Assembly: GCA_019694735.1 (NCBI GenBank)
Contig: JAIBBJ010000017.1
Coordinates: 1 to 56,390 of the forward strand
Length of the DNA: 56,390 nt
From: Gemmatimonadaceae bacterium
GTDB taxonomy: Bacteria; Gemmatimonadota; Gemmatimonadetes; Gemmatimonadales; Gemmatimonadaceae
Direction of reading: 5' to 3'
Shown in pieces: positions 41,933 to 50,951 of this stretch. The position numbers were made by a program, and so were the translations under genes. The stretch's first letter is position 1. Every line of letters starts with the position of its first letter. The notes under the pieces are model-generated. The model did not search any database. It saw only the letters and a program-made list of their open reading frames with translations, and was not told the DNA's origin.

Positions 41933-42981
41933 CATCGATCCTGCGCCCGGGACTCGAGCAGGTCACCGCGTACGCGCCGGCGCCGGTCGACGGCCTGACG
42001 CTCGACCTGCGGGACAACGTGAACCTCTGGGGCGCGCCCCCGACCGCGCTGGCTGCCGTGCGTGGCGCCGCTGCCGCGGCGCTGCAGGAGTATCCGGCGG
42101 TCAGCGGCGGCCCGCTCGTGCTGGCGCTCGCGGCGCACCTCGGCGTGCGCCCCGACGAGATCGTCGTCGGCTGCGGCAGCGACGACCTCATCGATGCCTG
42201 CTTCCGCGCGGTCGCGGCGCCGGGGGAGCGCGTCGCGCATCCGGCCCCGAGCTTCTCGATGGTGCCGCGCTTCGCGCGTCTCAATGGCCTCGAGCCCGTC
42301 GGCGTGCCGCTGCGGCCGGATGGCGCGGCCGACATCGATGCCATGCTCGCGACGGGCGCGCGCATCCTCTACCTCTGCTCGCCGAACAACCCGACGGGCA
42401 CGTTGACGCCGGAGACCGAGCTCCGGCGCTGCATCGCCGAGGCGCCTGGCATCGTCGTGCTCGACGAGGCGTACGCCGAGTTCGCGGGCACGCGCGACTG
42501 GCGCGCCGAGGCGCCCGGGATGGAACGCGTGCTCATCCTGCGCACCTTCTCGAAGGCGTGGGGACTGGCCGGGCTCCGCGTCGGCTACGGCGTCGGCTCG
42601 CGCGCGCTCGTCGACGCCGTCGTGCGCTCGCGCGGGCCGTACAAGGTCAACGCGCTCGCCGAACGGGCGGCGACCGCGGCCGTGCGCCATGACGAGGCGT
42701 GGATGCGCGCCGCGGCGGCGGAGGCGGCCGAGTGCCGCGCGCGGCTCGATGGGCTCGTGCACGGTCGGCGTGGGGTTCGCGCGTGGGCGTCGGCGGGGAA
42801 CTTCGTCTTCTGGCAGGTGGACGGGAACGCCGACGCGCTCGCGGCGCGCTTCGCGGCCGCTGGCATCGGCGTGCGCGCCTTCCGCGCGCTGCCCGGCATC
42901 GGCGATGCGCTCCGCATCGGCGTGGCGCCCTGGCCGGCGCTCGAACGCCTGATTCCCGTCATCGAGGCGGCGTGGCCCTGA
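41929..42981 (+). CDS. hisC: Histidinol-phosphate aminotransferase
   Basis: 350 residues from ATG 41929 (ATGA overlap with hisD). PLP fold type I enzyme that forms histidinol phosphate. Landmarks: CGSDDLIDACFRAVAAPGERV, LCSPNNPTGT, VLDEAYAEFAG and the PLP lysine in LRTFSKAWGLAGLRVGYG, plus the C-terminal Arg region LRIGVAPW. An in-frame ATG 12 bp earlier lies inside hisD and is not favoured. Confidence 0.95.
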   Translation: MTSILRPGLEQVTAYAPAPVDGLTLDLRDNVNLWGAPPTALAAVRGAAAAALQEYPAVSGGPLVLALAAHLGVRPDEIVVGCGSDDLIDACFRAVAAPGERVAHPAPSFSMVPRFARLNGLEPVGVPLRPDGAADIDAMLATGARILYLCSPNNPTGTLTPETELRRCIAEAPGIVVLDEAYAEFAGTRDWRAEAPGMERVLILRTFSKAWGLAGLRVGYGVGSRALVDAVVRSRGPYKVNALAERAATAAVRHDEAWMRAAAAEAAECRARLDGLVHGRRGVRAWASAGNFVFWQVDGNADALAARFAAAGIGVRAFRALPGIGDALRIGVAPWPALERLIPVIEAAWP

Positions 42982-43601
42982 TGCGGATCACGCTCTTCGA
43001 CTACGGCGCGGGCAATCTCCACTCGCTCGCCAAGGCGCTCGCTGGTCCGGGGCGCGCGGTGCAGGTGGAGCCGGACCCGGTCGCGGCCTGCGACACCGAT
43101 GTCCTCGTGCTGCCCGGCGTCGGGGCGTTCGGCCCGGCGGCGGCGCGGTTGGCACCGGGACGTGAGGCGATGCGCTCCGCCGTCCGGGCCGGCCTCCCGA
43201 CGCTCGGCATCTGCCTCGGCATGCAACTGCTGTTCGACGGCAGCGACGAGGGGGACGGGCTCGGGCTCGGGCTCGTCGCCGGCCGCGCGACACGGCTCGC
43301 CGCCGCGCGCTTGCCGCAGATCGGCTGGAACTCGATCGACGACGCGACCGGCGGTGCGCCCGACGCCCTGTTCGCGTCCAGCGGCCTCACGATCGCATAC
43401 TACGCCAACAGTTTCGCCTGCCGCCCGGACGATCCCGCCATCGTCACGGCGTGGTCGGTGCATGAGACCGATCGGTTCGCGGCGGCGGTGCGTGTCGGCG
43501 CATGCGTCGGCGTGCAGTTCCACCCGGAGAAGAGCAGCGCCCCGGGCCTCCGTTTCCTCGATCACTTCCTGCGGACCGCCGCGCGCGGCCGTGTGCCCTG
43601 A
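42981..43601 (+). CDS. hisH: Imidazole glycerol phosphate synthase, glutaminase subunit
   Basis: 206 residues; starts on the last base of the hisC stop (TGATG). Class I glutamine amidotransferase triad: Cys in GICLGMQLLF, and His/Glu in GVQFHPEKS. It provides ammonia to HisF. The N-terminus (ITLFDYGAGNLHSLAKAL) is typical. HisF is encoded separately three genes downstream. Confidence 0.95.
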   Translation: MRITLFDYGAGNLHSLAKALAGPGRAVQVEPDPVAACDTDVLVLPGVGAFGPAAARLAPGREAMRSAVRAGLPTLGICLGMQLLFDGSDEGDGLGLGLVAGRATRLAAARLPQIGWNSIDDATGGAPDALFASSGLTIAYYANSFACRPDDPAIVTAWSVHETDRFAAAVRVGACVGVQFHPEKSSAPGLRFLDHFLRTAARGRVP

Positions 43602-43607
43602 GACCCC

Positions 43608-44321
43608 ATGCTCGCCATCCCCGCCATCGACCTCCGAGACCGCCACTGCGTGCAGCTGGTAGGCGGCGAGTATGACGCCGAATCGGTGCGCCTCGACGAC
43701 CCCGTCGCCGTCGCGCGCCGCTGGGCCGCCGCCGGCTTCACCCGGCTGCACGTCGTGGACCTCGACGCGGCCACCGGCCGCGGCGACAATCGCGATCTCG
43801 TGCGCGAGCTGCTGCGCACCGTCACGCTGCGGATCCAGGTCGGCGGCGGCGTGCGGGATGACGACGCGCTCAATGGGTGGCTGGACGAGGGGGCCGAGCA
43901 GGTCATCATCGGCACCCGGGGCGTCGAGGATCCGTCCTGGCTCCTCGAACAGGCGTCGCTCGCGCCCGGCCGCCTGATCCTCGCCGCCGACGTGCGCGAC
44001 CGCTCCGTGGTCTCGAAGGGCTGGACCGCCCGCACGAAGCGTCGCCTGCCCGACTTGATCGCCGAGCTGCGTGACGCGCCCTTGGCCGGACTGCTGGTCA
44101 CGGCCGTCCACAAGGAGGGGAAGATGGAGGGTACGGACCTGCCCCTGATCGAGGAGGCCGTCGGCGACTCCCCGTGGCCGGTGCTCGCCTCGGGCGGTGT
44201 CGGCACCATGCAGGACCTGCGGAACCTCGAGGACCGCGGCGTCGCGGCGGTCGTGCTCGGGATGAGCCTCTACACGGAAGCGCTCGACCCGCGGGTCGTC
44301 GCCGAGGAGTTCGCCCGATGA
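43608..44321 (+). CDS. hisA: ProFAR isomerase
   Basis: 237 residues, (beta/alpha)8 barrel. It isomerises ProFAR to PRFAR. Landmarks: IPAIDLRDRHCVQLVGGEY (catalytic Asp8), VVDLDAATGRGDN, IQVGGGVRDDDAL, and the second phosphate site ASGGVGTMQDL. It starts 6 bp after hisH and overlaps hisB by ATGA. Confidence 0.95.
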   Translation: MLAIPAIDLRDRHCVQLVGGEYDAESVRLDDPVAVARRWAAAGFTRLHVVDLDAATGRGDNRDLVRELLRTVTLRIQVGGGVRDDDALNGWLDEGAEQVIIGTRGVEDPSWLLEQASLAPGRLILAADVRDRSVVSKGWTARTKRRLPDLIAELRDAPLAGLLVTAVHKEGKMEGTDLPLIEEAVGDSPWPVLASGGVGTMQDLRNLEDRGVAAVVLGMSLYTEALDPRVVAEEFAR

Positions 44322-44869
44322 GCGCGTCACGGACGGCGGTGCGCGAGCGGCGCACGGCCGAGACCACGGTGCGCGTCGAGGCGCGGCTCGGCGCGGGCAT
44401 CGCCGATGTGCGCACGACGGTGCCCTTCCTCGACCACATGATGACCGCGCTCTCGCGCTATGCGGGCATCGACCTCACCATCCGCGCCGAGGGCGACCTG
44501 CGGCACCACATCATCGAGGACGTCGCGCTGACGGTGGGCCCGGCGATCGCGGACGTGATCCCCGCGACGGCCGCCCGCTACGGCGAGCGCACCGTGCCGA
44601 TGGACGAGGCGCTCGTGCAGGCGGTCCTCGATGTCGGCGGGCGCCCGTTCTACGAAGGCCCGATCCCGAGTTCGCTCTACGAGCACTGGATGCGGTCGTT
44701 CTGTGACGCGGCGAAGTTCACGCTGCACCTGCGGGTTCTGCGCGGTGAGGACCGGCATCATGTGGTCGAGGCCGCCTTCAAGGCGCTCGGCTTCGCGCTG
44801 CGCCAGGCCGCGGTGGACTCGGGCGCGGTGTTCTCCACCAAGGGCGCCGTGGCGATGGAGGCCCGATGA
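44318..44869 (+). CDS. hisB: Imidazoleglycerol-phosphate dehydratase (monofunctional)
   Basis: 183 residues, dehydratase only; there is no N-terminal phosphatase domain of the E. coli type. Metal-binding His/Glu motifs: [26 protein letters not shown] and [12 protein letters not shown]. The missing phosphatase activity is supplied by hisN downstream. Coupled by ATGA to hisA and hisF. Confidence 0.95.
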   Translation: MSASRTAVRERRTAETTVRVEARLGAGIADVRTTVPFLDHMMTALSRYAGIDLTIRAEGDLRHHIIEDVALTVGPAIADVIPATAARYGERTVPMDEALVQAVLDVGGRPFYEGPIPSSLYEHWMRSFCDAAKFTLHLRVLRGEDRHHVVEAAFKALGFALRQAAVDSGAVFSTKGAVAMEAR

Positions 44870-45633
44870 CGCTCACACGACGCCTGATCGTCTGCCTCGA
44901 CGTGCGGGACGGCCGCGTGGTGAAGGGCGTCAACTTCACCGGGCTGCGCGACGTGGGCGACCCGGTGGCCCTCGCCACGCGCTACGAGGACGAGGGGGCC
45001 GACGAGATCACGTTCCTCGACATCTCGGCCACCCAGGAGGCGCGCGCGACGCTCCTCGACCTCGCACAGCGCACCGCCGAGCGTCTCTTCATCCCGCTCA
45101 CGATCGGCGGGGGCATCCGCTCGGTGGACGACATGGCGGCCGCGCTCCGCGCCGGCGCCGACAAGGTGAGCGTCAACTCGGCGGCGGTGCGCGACCCGTC
45201 ACTCCTGACGCAGGGCGCGACGCGCTTCGGGGCCCAATGCATCGTCGCAAGCATCGACGCGGCGTGGGACGGCGCACGCTTCCGCGTGTTCACGGCCGGC
45301 GGCCGCACCCCGACCGACCTGGATGCCGTGGCATGGGCCCGCGAGTGCGTGCAGCGCGGGGCCGGCGAGATCCTGCTGACCAGCATCGATCGCGACGGAC
45401 GGCGGGACGGCTATGACCTCGCGCTCACGCGCGCCGTCGCCGACGCGGTGGACGTGCCCGTCATCGCATCGGGCGGGGCGGGGAGCGCCGCGCATGTCTG
45501 CGCCGCCATCACCGAGGGCGGCGCGGACGCCGCCCTCGTCGCCGGCATCCTGCACGACGGCGAGACGACGGTGGGGGCGCTCAAGGCCGCGATGCGCACC
45601 GCGGCCCTCCCGGTGCGCGAGGCGGCCGCATGA
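44866..45633 (+). CDS. hisF: Imidazole glycerol phosphate synthase, cyclase subunit
   Basis: 255 residues, (beta/alpha)8 barrel paired with HisH. It cyclises PRFAR with ammonia to imidazole glycerol phosphate and AICAR. Landmarks: [18 protein letters not shown] (catalytic Asp), [32 protein letters not shown] and [15 protein letters not shown] overlap with hisB and hisN. Confidence 0.96.
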   Translation: MTLTRRLIVCLDVRDGRVVKGVNFTGLRDVGDPVALATRYEDEGADEITFLDISATQEARATLLDLAQRTAERLFIPLTIGGGIRSVDDMAAALRAGADKVSVNSAAVRDPSLLTQGATRFGAQCIVASIDAAWDGARFRVFTAGGRTPTDLDAVAWARECVQRGAGEILLTSIDRDGRRDGYDLALTRAVADAVDVPVIASGGAGSAAHVCAAITEGGADAALVAGILHDGETTVGALKAAMRTAALPVREAAA

Positions 45634-46391
45634 GCGTCAGCCTGCTCGAGTCGGTGCAGGTGGTGGCGCGGACCGCCGGGGCGGTCGCGCTCGCACACTA
45701 CCGCACGGCGTTGACGGTCGAATCGAAGGGCGACGGGTCGCCGGTCACCGTCGCCGACCGCGAGGCCGAGCGCGCCGCGCGCGCGTGGCTCGCCGAGCGC
45801 TTCCCGGCGGACGGCATCCTCGGCGAGGAGTTCGGCGCGACCGCGGGCACCAGCGGCCGACGCTGGCTCCTCGACCCGATCGACGGCACCAAGAGCTTCG
45901 TGCGTGGCGTGCCGCTGTGGGGAACGCTGGTCGCGGTGGTCGAGGGCGAGCGCGTGCTGGCCGGTGCCGCGTGCTTCCCGGCGGTCGATGAGCTCCTCGC
46001 CGCCGCTCCGGGCGAGGGCTGCTGGTGGAACGGCCGCCGCACGCGCGTCAGCACGGTGGAGGCGCTCACTGCCGCGACGGCGCTCGTGACCGACGACCGG
46101 ACGTTCGCAACCCCCGAGCTGACCGCCGGCTGGCGCCGACTCGCCGCCCAGGTGGGCGTGGCCCGCGGCTGGGGCGATTGCTTCGGCTACCTGCTCGTCG
46201 CGACCGGGCGCGCCGAGGTGATGGTGGATCCGATCATGAATCCGTGGGATGCGGCCTGCTTCCAACCGATCATCGAGGAGGCCGGCGGCGTGTTCACCGA
46301 CCTCACGGGCCGACGCACGGCGTTCGGCGGCAGCGTGATCGCCACCAATGCCGCACTCGCCGGCGCGGCGCGGGAGTGCTTCGATGCTTGA
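45630..46391 (+). CDS. hisN: Histidinol-phosphate phosphatase, inositol-monophosphatase type
   Basis: 253 residues of the IMPase superfamily: [21 protein letters not shown], the metal motif [19 protein letters not shown] and the second motif [15 protein letters not shown]. Its location inside the his operon, beside a dehydratase-only HisB, identifies the substrate as histidinol phosphate. ATGA overlap with hisF; its stop overlaps the hisIE start by 8 bp. Confidence 0.92.
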   Translation: MSVSLLESVQVVARTAGAVALAHYRTALTVESKGDGSPVTVADREAERAARAWLAERFPADGILGEEFGATAGTSGRRWLLDPIDGTKSFVRGVPLWGTLVAVVEGERVLAGAACFPAVDELLAAAPGEGCWWNGRRTRVSTVEALTAATALVTDDRTFATPELTAGWRRLAAQVGVARGWGDCFGYLLVATGRAEVMVDPIMNPWDAACFQPIIEEAGGVFTDLTGRRTAFGGSVIATNAALAGAARECFDA

Positions 46392-46980
46392 TCTCGACCG
46401 GCTCGACTTCACCAAGGGCGGCGGCCTCGTCACGGTCGTCGCGCAGGATGCCGTGACGGGGGCGGTGCTGATGGTCGCGCACGCCGATCGGGAGGCGCTC
46501 GAGCGCACCATCGCGAGCGGCGAGATGCATTACCGCTCGCGCTCGCGCGGGAGCTGGCACAAGGGCGCGACGAGCGGCCATGTGCAGCGGGTCGTCTCGC
46601 TCGCGGCCGATTGTGATGCGGACGCGGTGCTCGCCCGCGTGCGCCCCGCCGGGCCGTCCTGCCACACCGGAAGCACCACCTGCTTCGGCGCCGGGGACGC
46701 CGACGCGCTCGGGACACTCGATGCCACGATCGCGCGCCGCGCCGCCGAGCCGCCCGGCGCCGGGGCCGGCTATACCCAGCGACTGCTCGGCGACCGGAAC
46801 CTGCGGCTCAAGAAGATCGGCGAGGAAGCGAGCGAGCTCGTGACGGCGTGCGCGGACGGGGACGTCGCCCGGGCGACCGAGGAGGCGGCAGACCTGCTGT
46901 ACCACGCGCTCGTGGCGCTGCGCGCCGTCGGCGGGTCGCTCGACGGGGTCCGCGCAGTACTCGACGCGCGCGCACGGTGA
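46384..46980 (+). CDS. hisI: Bifunctional phosphoribosyl-AMP cyclohydrolase / phosphoribosyl-ATP pyrophosphatase
   Basis: 198 residues from ATG 46384. The N-terminal half is the HisI cyclohydrolase (FTKGGGLVTVVAQDA, SRGSWHKGATSGHVQ, and zinc ligands in AADCDADA and PSCHTGSTTCF). The C-terminal half (~110-198) is the HisE pyrophosphatase (LGDRNLRLKKIGEEASELV, EEAADLLYHALVAL). It performs steps 2 and 3 and closes the operon; together with hisG-D-C-H-A-B-F-N it completes the pathway. Confidence 0.95.
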   Translation: MLDLDRLDFTKGGGLVTVVAQDAVTGAVLMVAHADREALERTIASGEMHYRSRSRGSWHKGATSGHVQRVVSLAADCDADAVLARVRPAGPSCHTGSTTCFGAGDADALGTLDATIARRAAEPPGAGAGYTQRLLGDRNLRLKKIGEEASELVTACADGDVARATEEAADLLYHALVALRAVGGSLDGVRAVLDARAR

Positions 46981-46983
46981 GGC

Positions 46984-47006
46984 GGGACCGCGGCCGCGCC
47001 GGTCCC
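46984..47006. terminator. Hairpin between convergent his operon and M16 genes
   Basis: GGGACCG / CGGTCCC around a GC-rich 9-nt loop, directly after the hisI stop. No T-tract, so a weak bidirectional terminator at best. Confidence 0.35.
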
Positions 47007-47013
47007 CCCTCGG

Positions 47014-48438
47014 TCAGAATCCCATCAGCTTGAAGCGGTCGACCTGCGACGGGTTGCCGATGTAGGTGAACCGGATGTCACGCATCCACTGCTGGGCGAC
47101 GCGCCGCAGGTCCGCGCCGGTCACGGCCCGCAGCTCGGCCACGAACCGGTCGCCCGCACGGTAGTCACCGCGGTAGAGTTCCGAGCGCGCAAGGAAGTCC
47201 GCCTGCGCACCGGAGGTCTCGTTGTCGAGGAAGTACTCCGTGATGAACTGCTGCACGAGCGGCGCGAGCAGGTCGGTGTCGATCGTCTCCTGCTGCAGGA
47301 TGCGCACCTGTTCCCGCATGATGCGCAGCGTCTCGTCGGGCCGGGTGGTCGTCACGTAGAGCCCACCCGACGTGACCCCGCGGTCGCGGAAGCGCGCCTC
47401 GACCGCGTACGTGAGGTTCCGGCGCGAGCGGACCTCGGCGAAGAGCCGGCCCTGCAGCACCGCGGTCGCGACGCGCAGCGCCGGCACGTCCGGATCGCTG
47501 GCGGCGGGACCGCTCCACCAGCCGAGGATGTAGTTGGTCGGCAGACGACGCGAGACGATGTGCACGTTCGAGCCCGCGCGGGGACCGAGCGGTGCGGGGA
47601 CCCGCCACTGGTAGCTCCCCGCCGGCAGCGTCCCGAGCGTGGCGCGGACCAATGCCTCCACCTTGGCGCGTGGCAGGCCGCCGACGATCACGAGGAGCAT
47701 CCGCGACTTGACCATCTGGGTCCGGTGGAACTCGCGTACCTGGTCGAGCGTAAGCGCCTGCAGCCCGCCCGCCGTCCCCACGGCCGAGGCCTGATACGGG
47801 TATCCCGCGAAGGCCACGCTGTCGGCGAGGTATTCGAGCAGCGCGTCCGGATCGTCCTCGCGTTGCTGCAGCGCGGTCACCCGCTGCGTGCGCACGAACG
47901 CGAAGTCGTCGGCGCTCAACGTGGGCCGCAGGAGCCGGTCCGCATAGAGCGCCCACGTGGAATCGATCCGGTCGGTGGTCGTGCGCAATCCGTACACGGT
48001 ATAATCATCGGTCGCGGCCACGCCGATCTCGCTCCCGGTGCGCGCCAGTGCGCGGCGGAACGCGTCGCCGGGATACCGCTGCGTCCCCCGCTCCGTCAGG
48101 TCGAGCAGCAGCGGCTCGAGACCCGCCTGCGCCGACGGCACGAGATGCACGCCGCCCAGCAGGTAGAGGTTCGCCACGACCAGGTTCGTGTTGGTCCGGC
48201 GCTGGATGATGGTGACGCCGTCGACGACGAAGCGCGTGGTGAGCGAGTCGTGCACGACGGGCGCGACCAGCGGAGCGGCGGGCACCGTCGGAGCCTCGCG
48301 GCGCGGCGTCCCGCCGTCCTTCGACGCGGGGGGCGGGAAGCGGTCCTTGGTCTGCGCCGCGCTCGGTTGCGCGAGGACCATGAGGAGCGCGGCCACCGCG
48401 AGCACGGGGCGGGACGAGGGCACGATGCGGTGCGTCAT
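47014..48438 (-). CDS. M16-family protein lacking the zinc motif (inactive partner)
   Basis: 474 residues from ATG 48438 with a signal peptide (VLAVAALLMVLAQPSAAQ). The M16 fold is clear (FVVDGVTIIQRRTNTNLVVANLYLLGG; ELPVPAPLG-like mid region), but the position of the HxxEH motif reads GLEPLLLDLTERG, with no zinc ligands. In two-subunit M16 enzymes one subunit is catalytic and the other contributes an Arg/Tyr substrate pocket; this is the second type. It is coupled by ATGA to the active subunit upstream. Confidence 0.9.
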   Translation of the reverse strand: MTHRIVPSSRPVLAVAALLMVLAQPSAAQTKDRFPPPASKDGGTPRREAPTVPAAPLVAPVVHDSLTTRFVVDGVTIIQRRTNTNLVVANLYLLGGVHLVPSAQAGLEPLLLDLTERGTQRYPGDAFRRALARTGSEIGVAATDDYTVYGLRTTTDRIDSTWALYADRLLRPTLSADDFAFVRTQRVTALQQREDDPDALLEYLADSVAFAGYPYQASAVGTAGGLQALTLDQVREFHRTQMVKSRMLLVIVGGLPRAKVEALVRATLGTLPAGSYQWRVPAPLGPRAGSNVHIVSRRLPTNYILGWWSGPAASDPDVPALRVATAVLQGRLFAEVRSRRNLTYAVEARFRDRGVTSGGLYVTTTRPDETLRIMREQVRILQQETIDTDLLAPLVQQFITEYFLDNETSGAQADFLARSELYRGDYRAGDRFVAELRAVTGADLRRVAQQWMRDIRFTYIGNPSQVDRFKLMGF

Positions 48439-49943
48439 GGCATCACCCCCCACCCGGCGAGTTCCTGCTCGGTCAGGCGCAGTCGCGCCTTCACGCCCTC
48501 GGGAAGCATCACGCCGACGACGCGCGGGCGGCCGATGATGTACTTCCGCGCGTACGCCTGCAGCTGCTCCGGGGTCTGCTTCGCCATCTCGTCGATGTAG
48601 CGGAGGTGATAATCGAGCCCGACGACACTCCACCAGAAGCCGATGGTGTGGGCGTTCTCCGAGGCGCGTTCCTGGCCGAACGCCGTGGTCACCGCGCGGT
48701 TGGCCTTCACGGCCTCGAGCTCGTCCGCCTTGAAGTAGCCCGGTTCGAGCGTGGCGCGGAGCTCGGCGTCGAGCACCTTGAGCGCCTCCCGGAGGTTCTC
48801 GGGCGTGGTCTGCCCGCTCACCGTGATCGGGCCGGTGTGATTGAGCGTGTAGTAGTTCACCACGACGCCCTGCCAGAGCCCGCTGTCCACGAGGCGCTGC
48901 TGGAAGCGTGAGGCCGGCTGGTTCAGGATGTCGGAGAAGACGTCCGCCGCGAAGGTCGCGTCCTGGTCGGCGCTCGCCCCCGGACCGTGCCACTGGATCT
49001 GCACCGTCACCGCATTGACCGGCTCCTCGACGATCACGCCGGTGCTGCCGGCGAGGGGCTGCACGGGCGGCACCGGCGCGTCGTGGAACGGATCCGCACC
49101 GCGCGGCCAGTTCCCGAAGACGCGCTCCGCCTGCGTGAAGATCACCGCGGGGTCCACGTCCCCGGCGACGATCAATGCCGAGTTGTTGGGCACGTAGTAG
49201 CGGTCGCGGATGGTCCGCATCTGCTCGGGCGTGACGTCGTTGATCACCGCGCGGTCGCCGATGGTGTTCTTCCGGCTCCAGAAGCCGCCCCAGAGCTCAT
49301 GGCCGATGCGCGCATCGAGCCGGAACCATGGCGACGACTCGGCGCGGTCGTACTCACCGAGCACCACGACCTTCTCGCGCGCGAGCTCGTCGGCACGGAA
49401 CTGCGCGCCGCGCAGCGCAGCCTCGAGGAACTCCATCCCGCCGGCCACGGAATCGGCGACGACCGTGAGATAGTACGTGACCTGCTCCTCGCGCGTGGTC
49501 GCGTTGAACGCCGCGCCGAGCTGGGCCGCGCGGTCCATGAACTCGTCGGGCTCCGGGTACCGGTCGTTGGCCTTGAAGAACATGTGCTCGAACAGGTGCG
49601 CGAGCCCTGCGTACTCGGGCGTCTGCGTGAAGGCGCCGTTCCGCACGACCAGCTCCACGGTGGCGATCGGCACGCCCTCGCTCGGTGCGACGATGACCTC
49701 GAGACCGTTGGCGAGCACCGTGCGGCGGATGGTGCGCTCGAGTTCCGCGCGCCAGGAGGACGCGGGTGCGAGGGGCGGGGCGCCGGCGGTGGGTGCTGCG
49801 GGACCCGGCCGCGGCGTCGGGCGAGGGGCCGGGCGAGCCTGCGCCATCGCGCCCGAGGCACACAGCATGCCGAGCAGCAGGGCGCGGACCGTGCGCCACC
49901 GGCCGCTGGCGGCGTCAGGCCGCCGCGGGTTGATTTCGCGCAT
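48435..49943 (-). CDS. M16 zinc metallopeptidase, catalytic subunit
   Basis: 502 residues from ATG 49943; an ATG 9 bp further up (49952) is possible but would overlap the murB start. A signal peptide (VRALLLGMLCASGAMAQA) and Pro-rich linker lead to the catalytic motif HLFEHMFF (HxxEH, inverted zinc signature), and about 75 residues later the third ligand region (EKVVVLGEYDRAES). It is the periplasmic, pitrilysin/MPP-like type, probably degrading small peptides together with the adjacent inactive partner. Confidence 0.92.
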   Translation of the reverse strand: MREINPRRPDAASGRWRTVRALLLGMLCASGAMAQARPAPRPTPRPGPAAPTAGAPPLAPASSWRAELERTIRRTVLANGLEVIVAPSEGVPIATVELVVRNGAFTQTPEYAGLAHLFEHMFFKANDRYPEPDEFMDRAAQLGAAFNATTREEQVTYYLTVVADSVAGGMEFLEAALRGAQFRADELAREKVVVLGEYDRAESSPWFRLDARIGHELWGGFWSRKNTIGDRAVINDVTPEQMRTIRDRYYVPNNSALIVAGDVDPAVIFTQAERVFGNWPRGADPFHDAPVPPVQPLAGSTGVIVEEPVNAVTVQIQWHGPGASADQDATFAADVFSDILNQPASRFQQRLVDSGLWQGVVVNYYTLNHTGPITVSGQTTPENLREALKVLDAELRATLEPGYFKADELEAVKANRAVTTAFGQERASENAHTIGFWWSVVGLDYHLRYIDEMAKQTPEQLQAYARKYIIGRPRVVGVMLPEGVKARLRLTEQELAGWGVMP

Positions 49944-49946
49944 CGT

Positions 49947-50951
49947 ATGCATCGCTCGTCATCGAAGGGAGTGCGGCGGACCGCCGGTGAGGTTCGGGAG
50001 GCGCTCGCGCCGGCCCTCGGGGCCGACCGCCTGCGCCTCGGGGTGCCGCTCGCTCCATACACCACGTTCCGCATCGGCGGTCCGGCCGACGTCCTGTACG
50101 ATGCCACCTCGGCCGACGAACTCGCTACGGCCGTCACCAGCGCGCATGCCGCCGGCATCCCGTGCTTCGTGCTCGGCCTGGGGGCGAACATCCTCGTCGG
50201 CGACCGCGGCGTGCGCGGGCTCGTCGTCCGCAACCTGGCGCGGGGCATCCAGGACCTCGCGGGCGGGCGGGTGCGCGCCGAGAGCGGCGTCGTCATCGCC
50301 GACCTGATCCGCCACGCCGTCGCGCGGGGACGGTCCGGGCTCGAGCACTACGTCGGCATCCCCAGCACCGTCGGCGGCGCGGTCTGGCAGAACCTGCACT
50401 TCCTGTCGCCGGCGCCGGCCCGCGAACGGACGATGTTCATCGCCGAGGTGGTCGAGTCCGTCGAGCTGGTGCCGCCGGGCGGCGGGCGGATGACCGTCCC
50501 CCGCGAGGCGATGGGGTTCGGCTACGATGACTCGCGCCTGCATACCAGCGGCGAGACCGCGCTCGCCGTGACGTTCGCGCTGCCCGAGGGCGATCCGGCA
50601 GTGATGCATCGCGTGATGCAGGAGAACCTCTCGTGGCGCGGCGCCCGGCATCCGTGGCTCGAGGTGCACCCGAGCGCCGGCTCGGTGTTCAAGAAGATCG
50701 AGGGCGTCGGCGCCGGGCGGCTCATCGACCAGTGCGGGCTCAAGGGCCATCGCATCGGAGGGGCCCAGATCTCGCATATCCACGCCAACATCCTCGTGAA
50801 CCTCGGCGGCGCCACCGCGGCGGATGTGCGGGCGCTGATCGCACTCGCGCAGCATCAGGTGCGCGAGCGCTTCGGTCAGTCCCTCGAACCCGAGATCGGA
50901 TTCATCGGCGAGTTCGCCGAGGAGTCGGCGCAGCTCGACGCGAAGAGCTGA
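49947..50951 (+). CDS. murB: UDP-N-acetylenolpyruvoylglucosamine reductase
   Basis: 334 residues from ATG 49947; GTG 49971 is a shorter alternative. It reduces UDP-GlcNAc-enolpyruvate to UDP-MurNAc. FAD-binding motifs: TTFRIGGPADV, LGLGANILVGDRGVRG, and GIPSTVGGAVWQN. The catalytic Ser lies in HPSAGSVFKK and the Glu in EIGFIGEF; the enzyme resembles the short (type II) MurB. The GIPSTVGGAVWQNLHF segment differs from the usual GIPGTVGGAxxMNAGA. Its start is only 3 bp from the divergent M16 start. Confidence 0.93.
   Translation: MHRSSSKGVRRTAGEVREALAPALGADRLRLGVPLAPYTTFRIGGPADVLYDATSADELATAVTSAHAAGIPCFVLGLGANILVGDRGVRGLVVRNLARGIQDLAGGRVRAESGVVIADLIRHAVARGRSGLEHYVGIPSTVGGAVWQNLHFLSPAPARERTMFIAEVVESVELVPPGGGRMTVPREAMGFGYDDSRLHTSGETALAVTFALPEGDPAVMHRVMQENLSWRGARHPWLEVHPSAGSVFKKIEGVGAGRLIDQCGLKGHRIGGAQISHIHANILVNLGGATAADVRALIALAQHQVRERFGQSLEPEIGFIGEFAEESAQLDAKS

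Noticed and set aside
48987-49946. A 320-codon extension upstream of murB
   Set aside because: It is antisense to the catalytic M16 gene, Arg/His-rich and without any domain.
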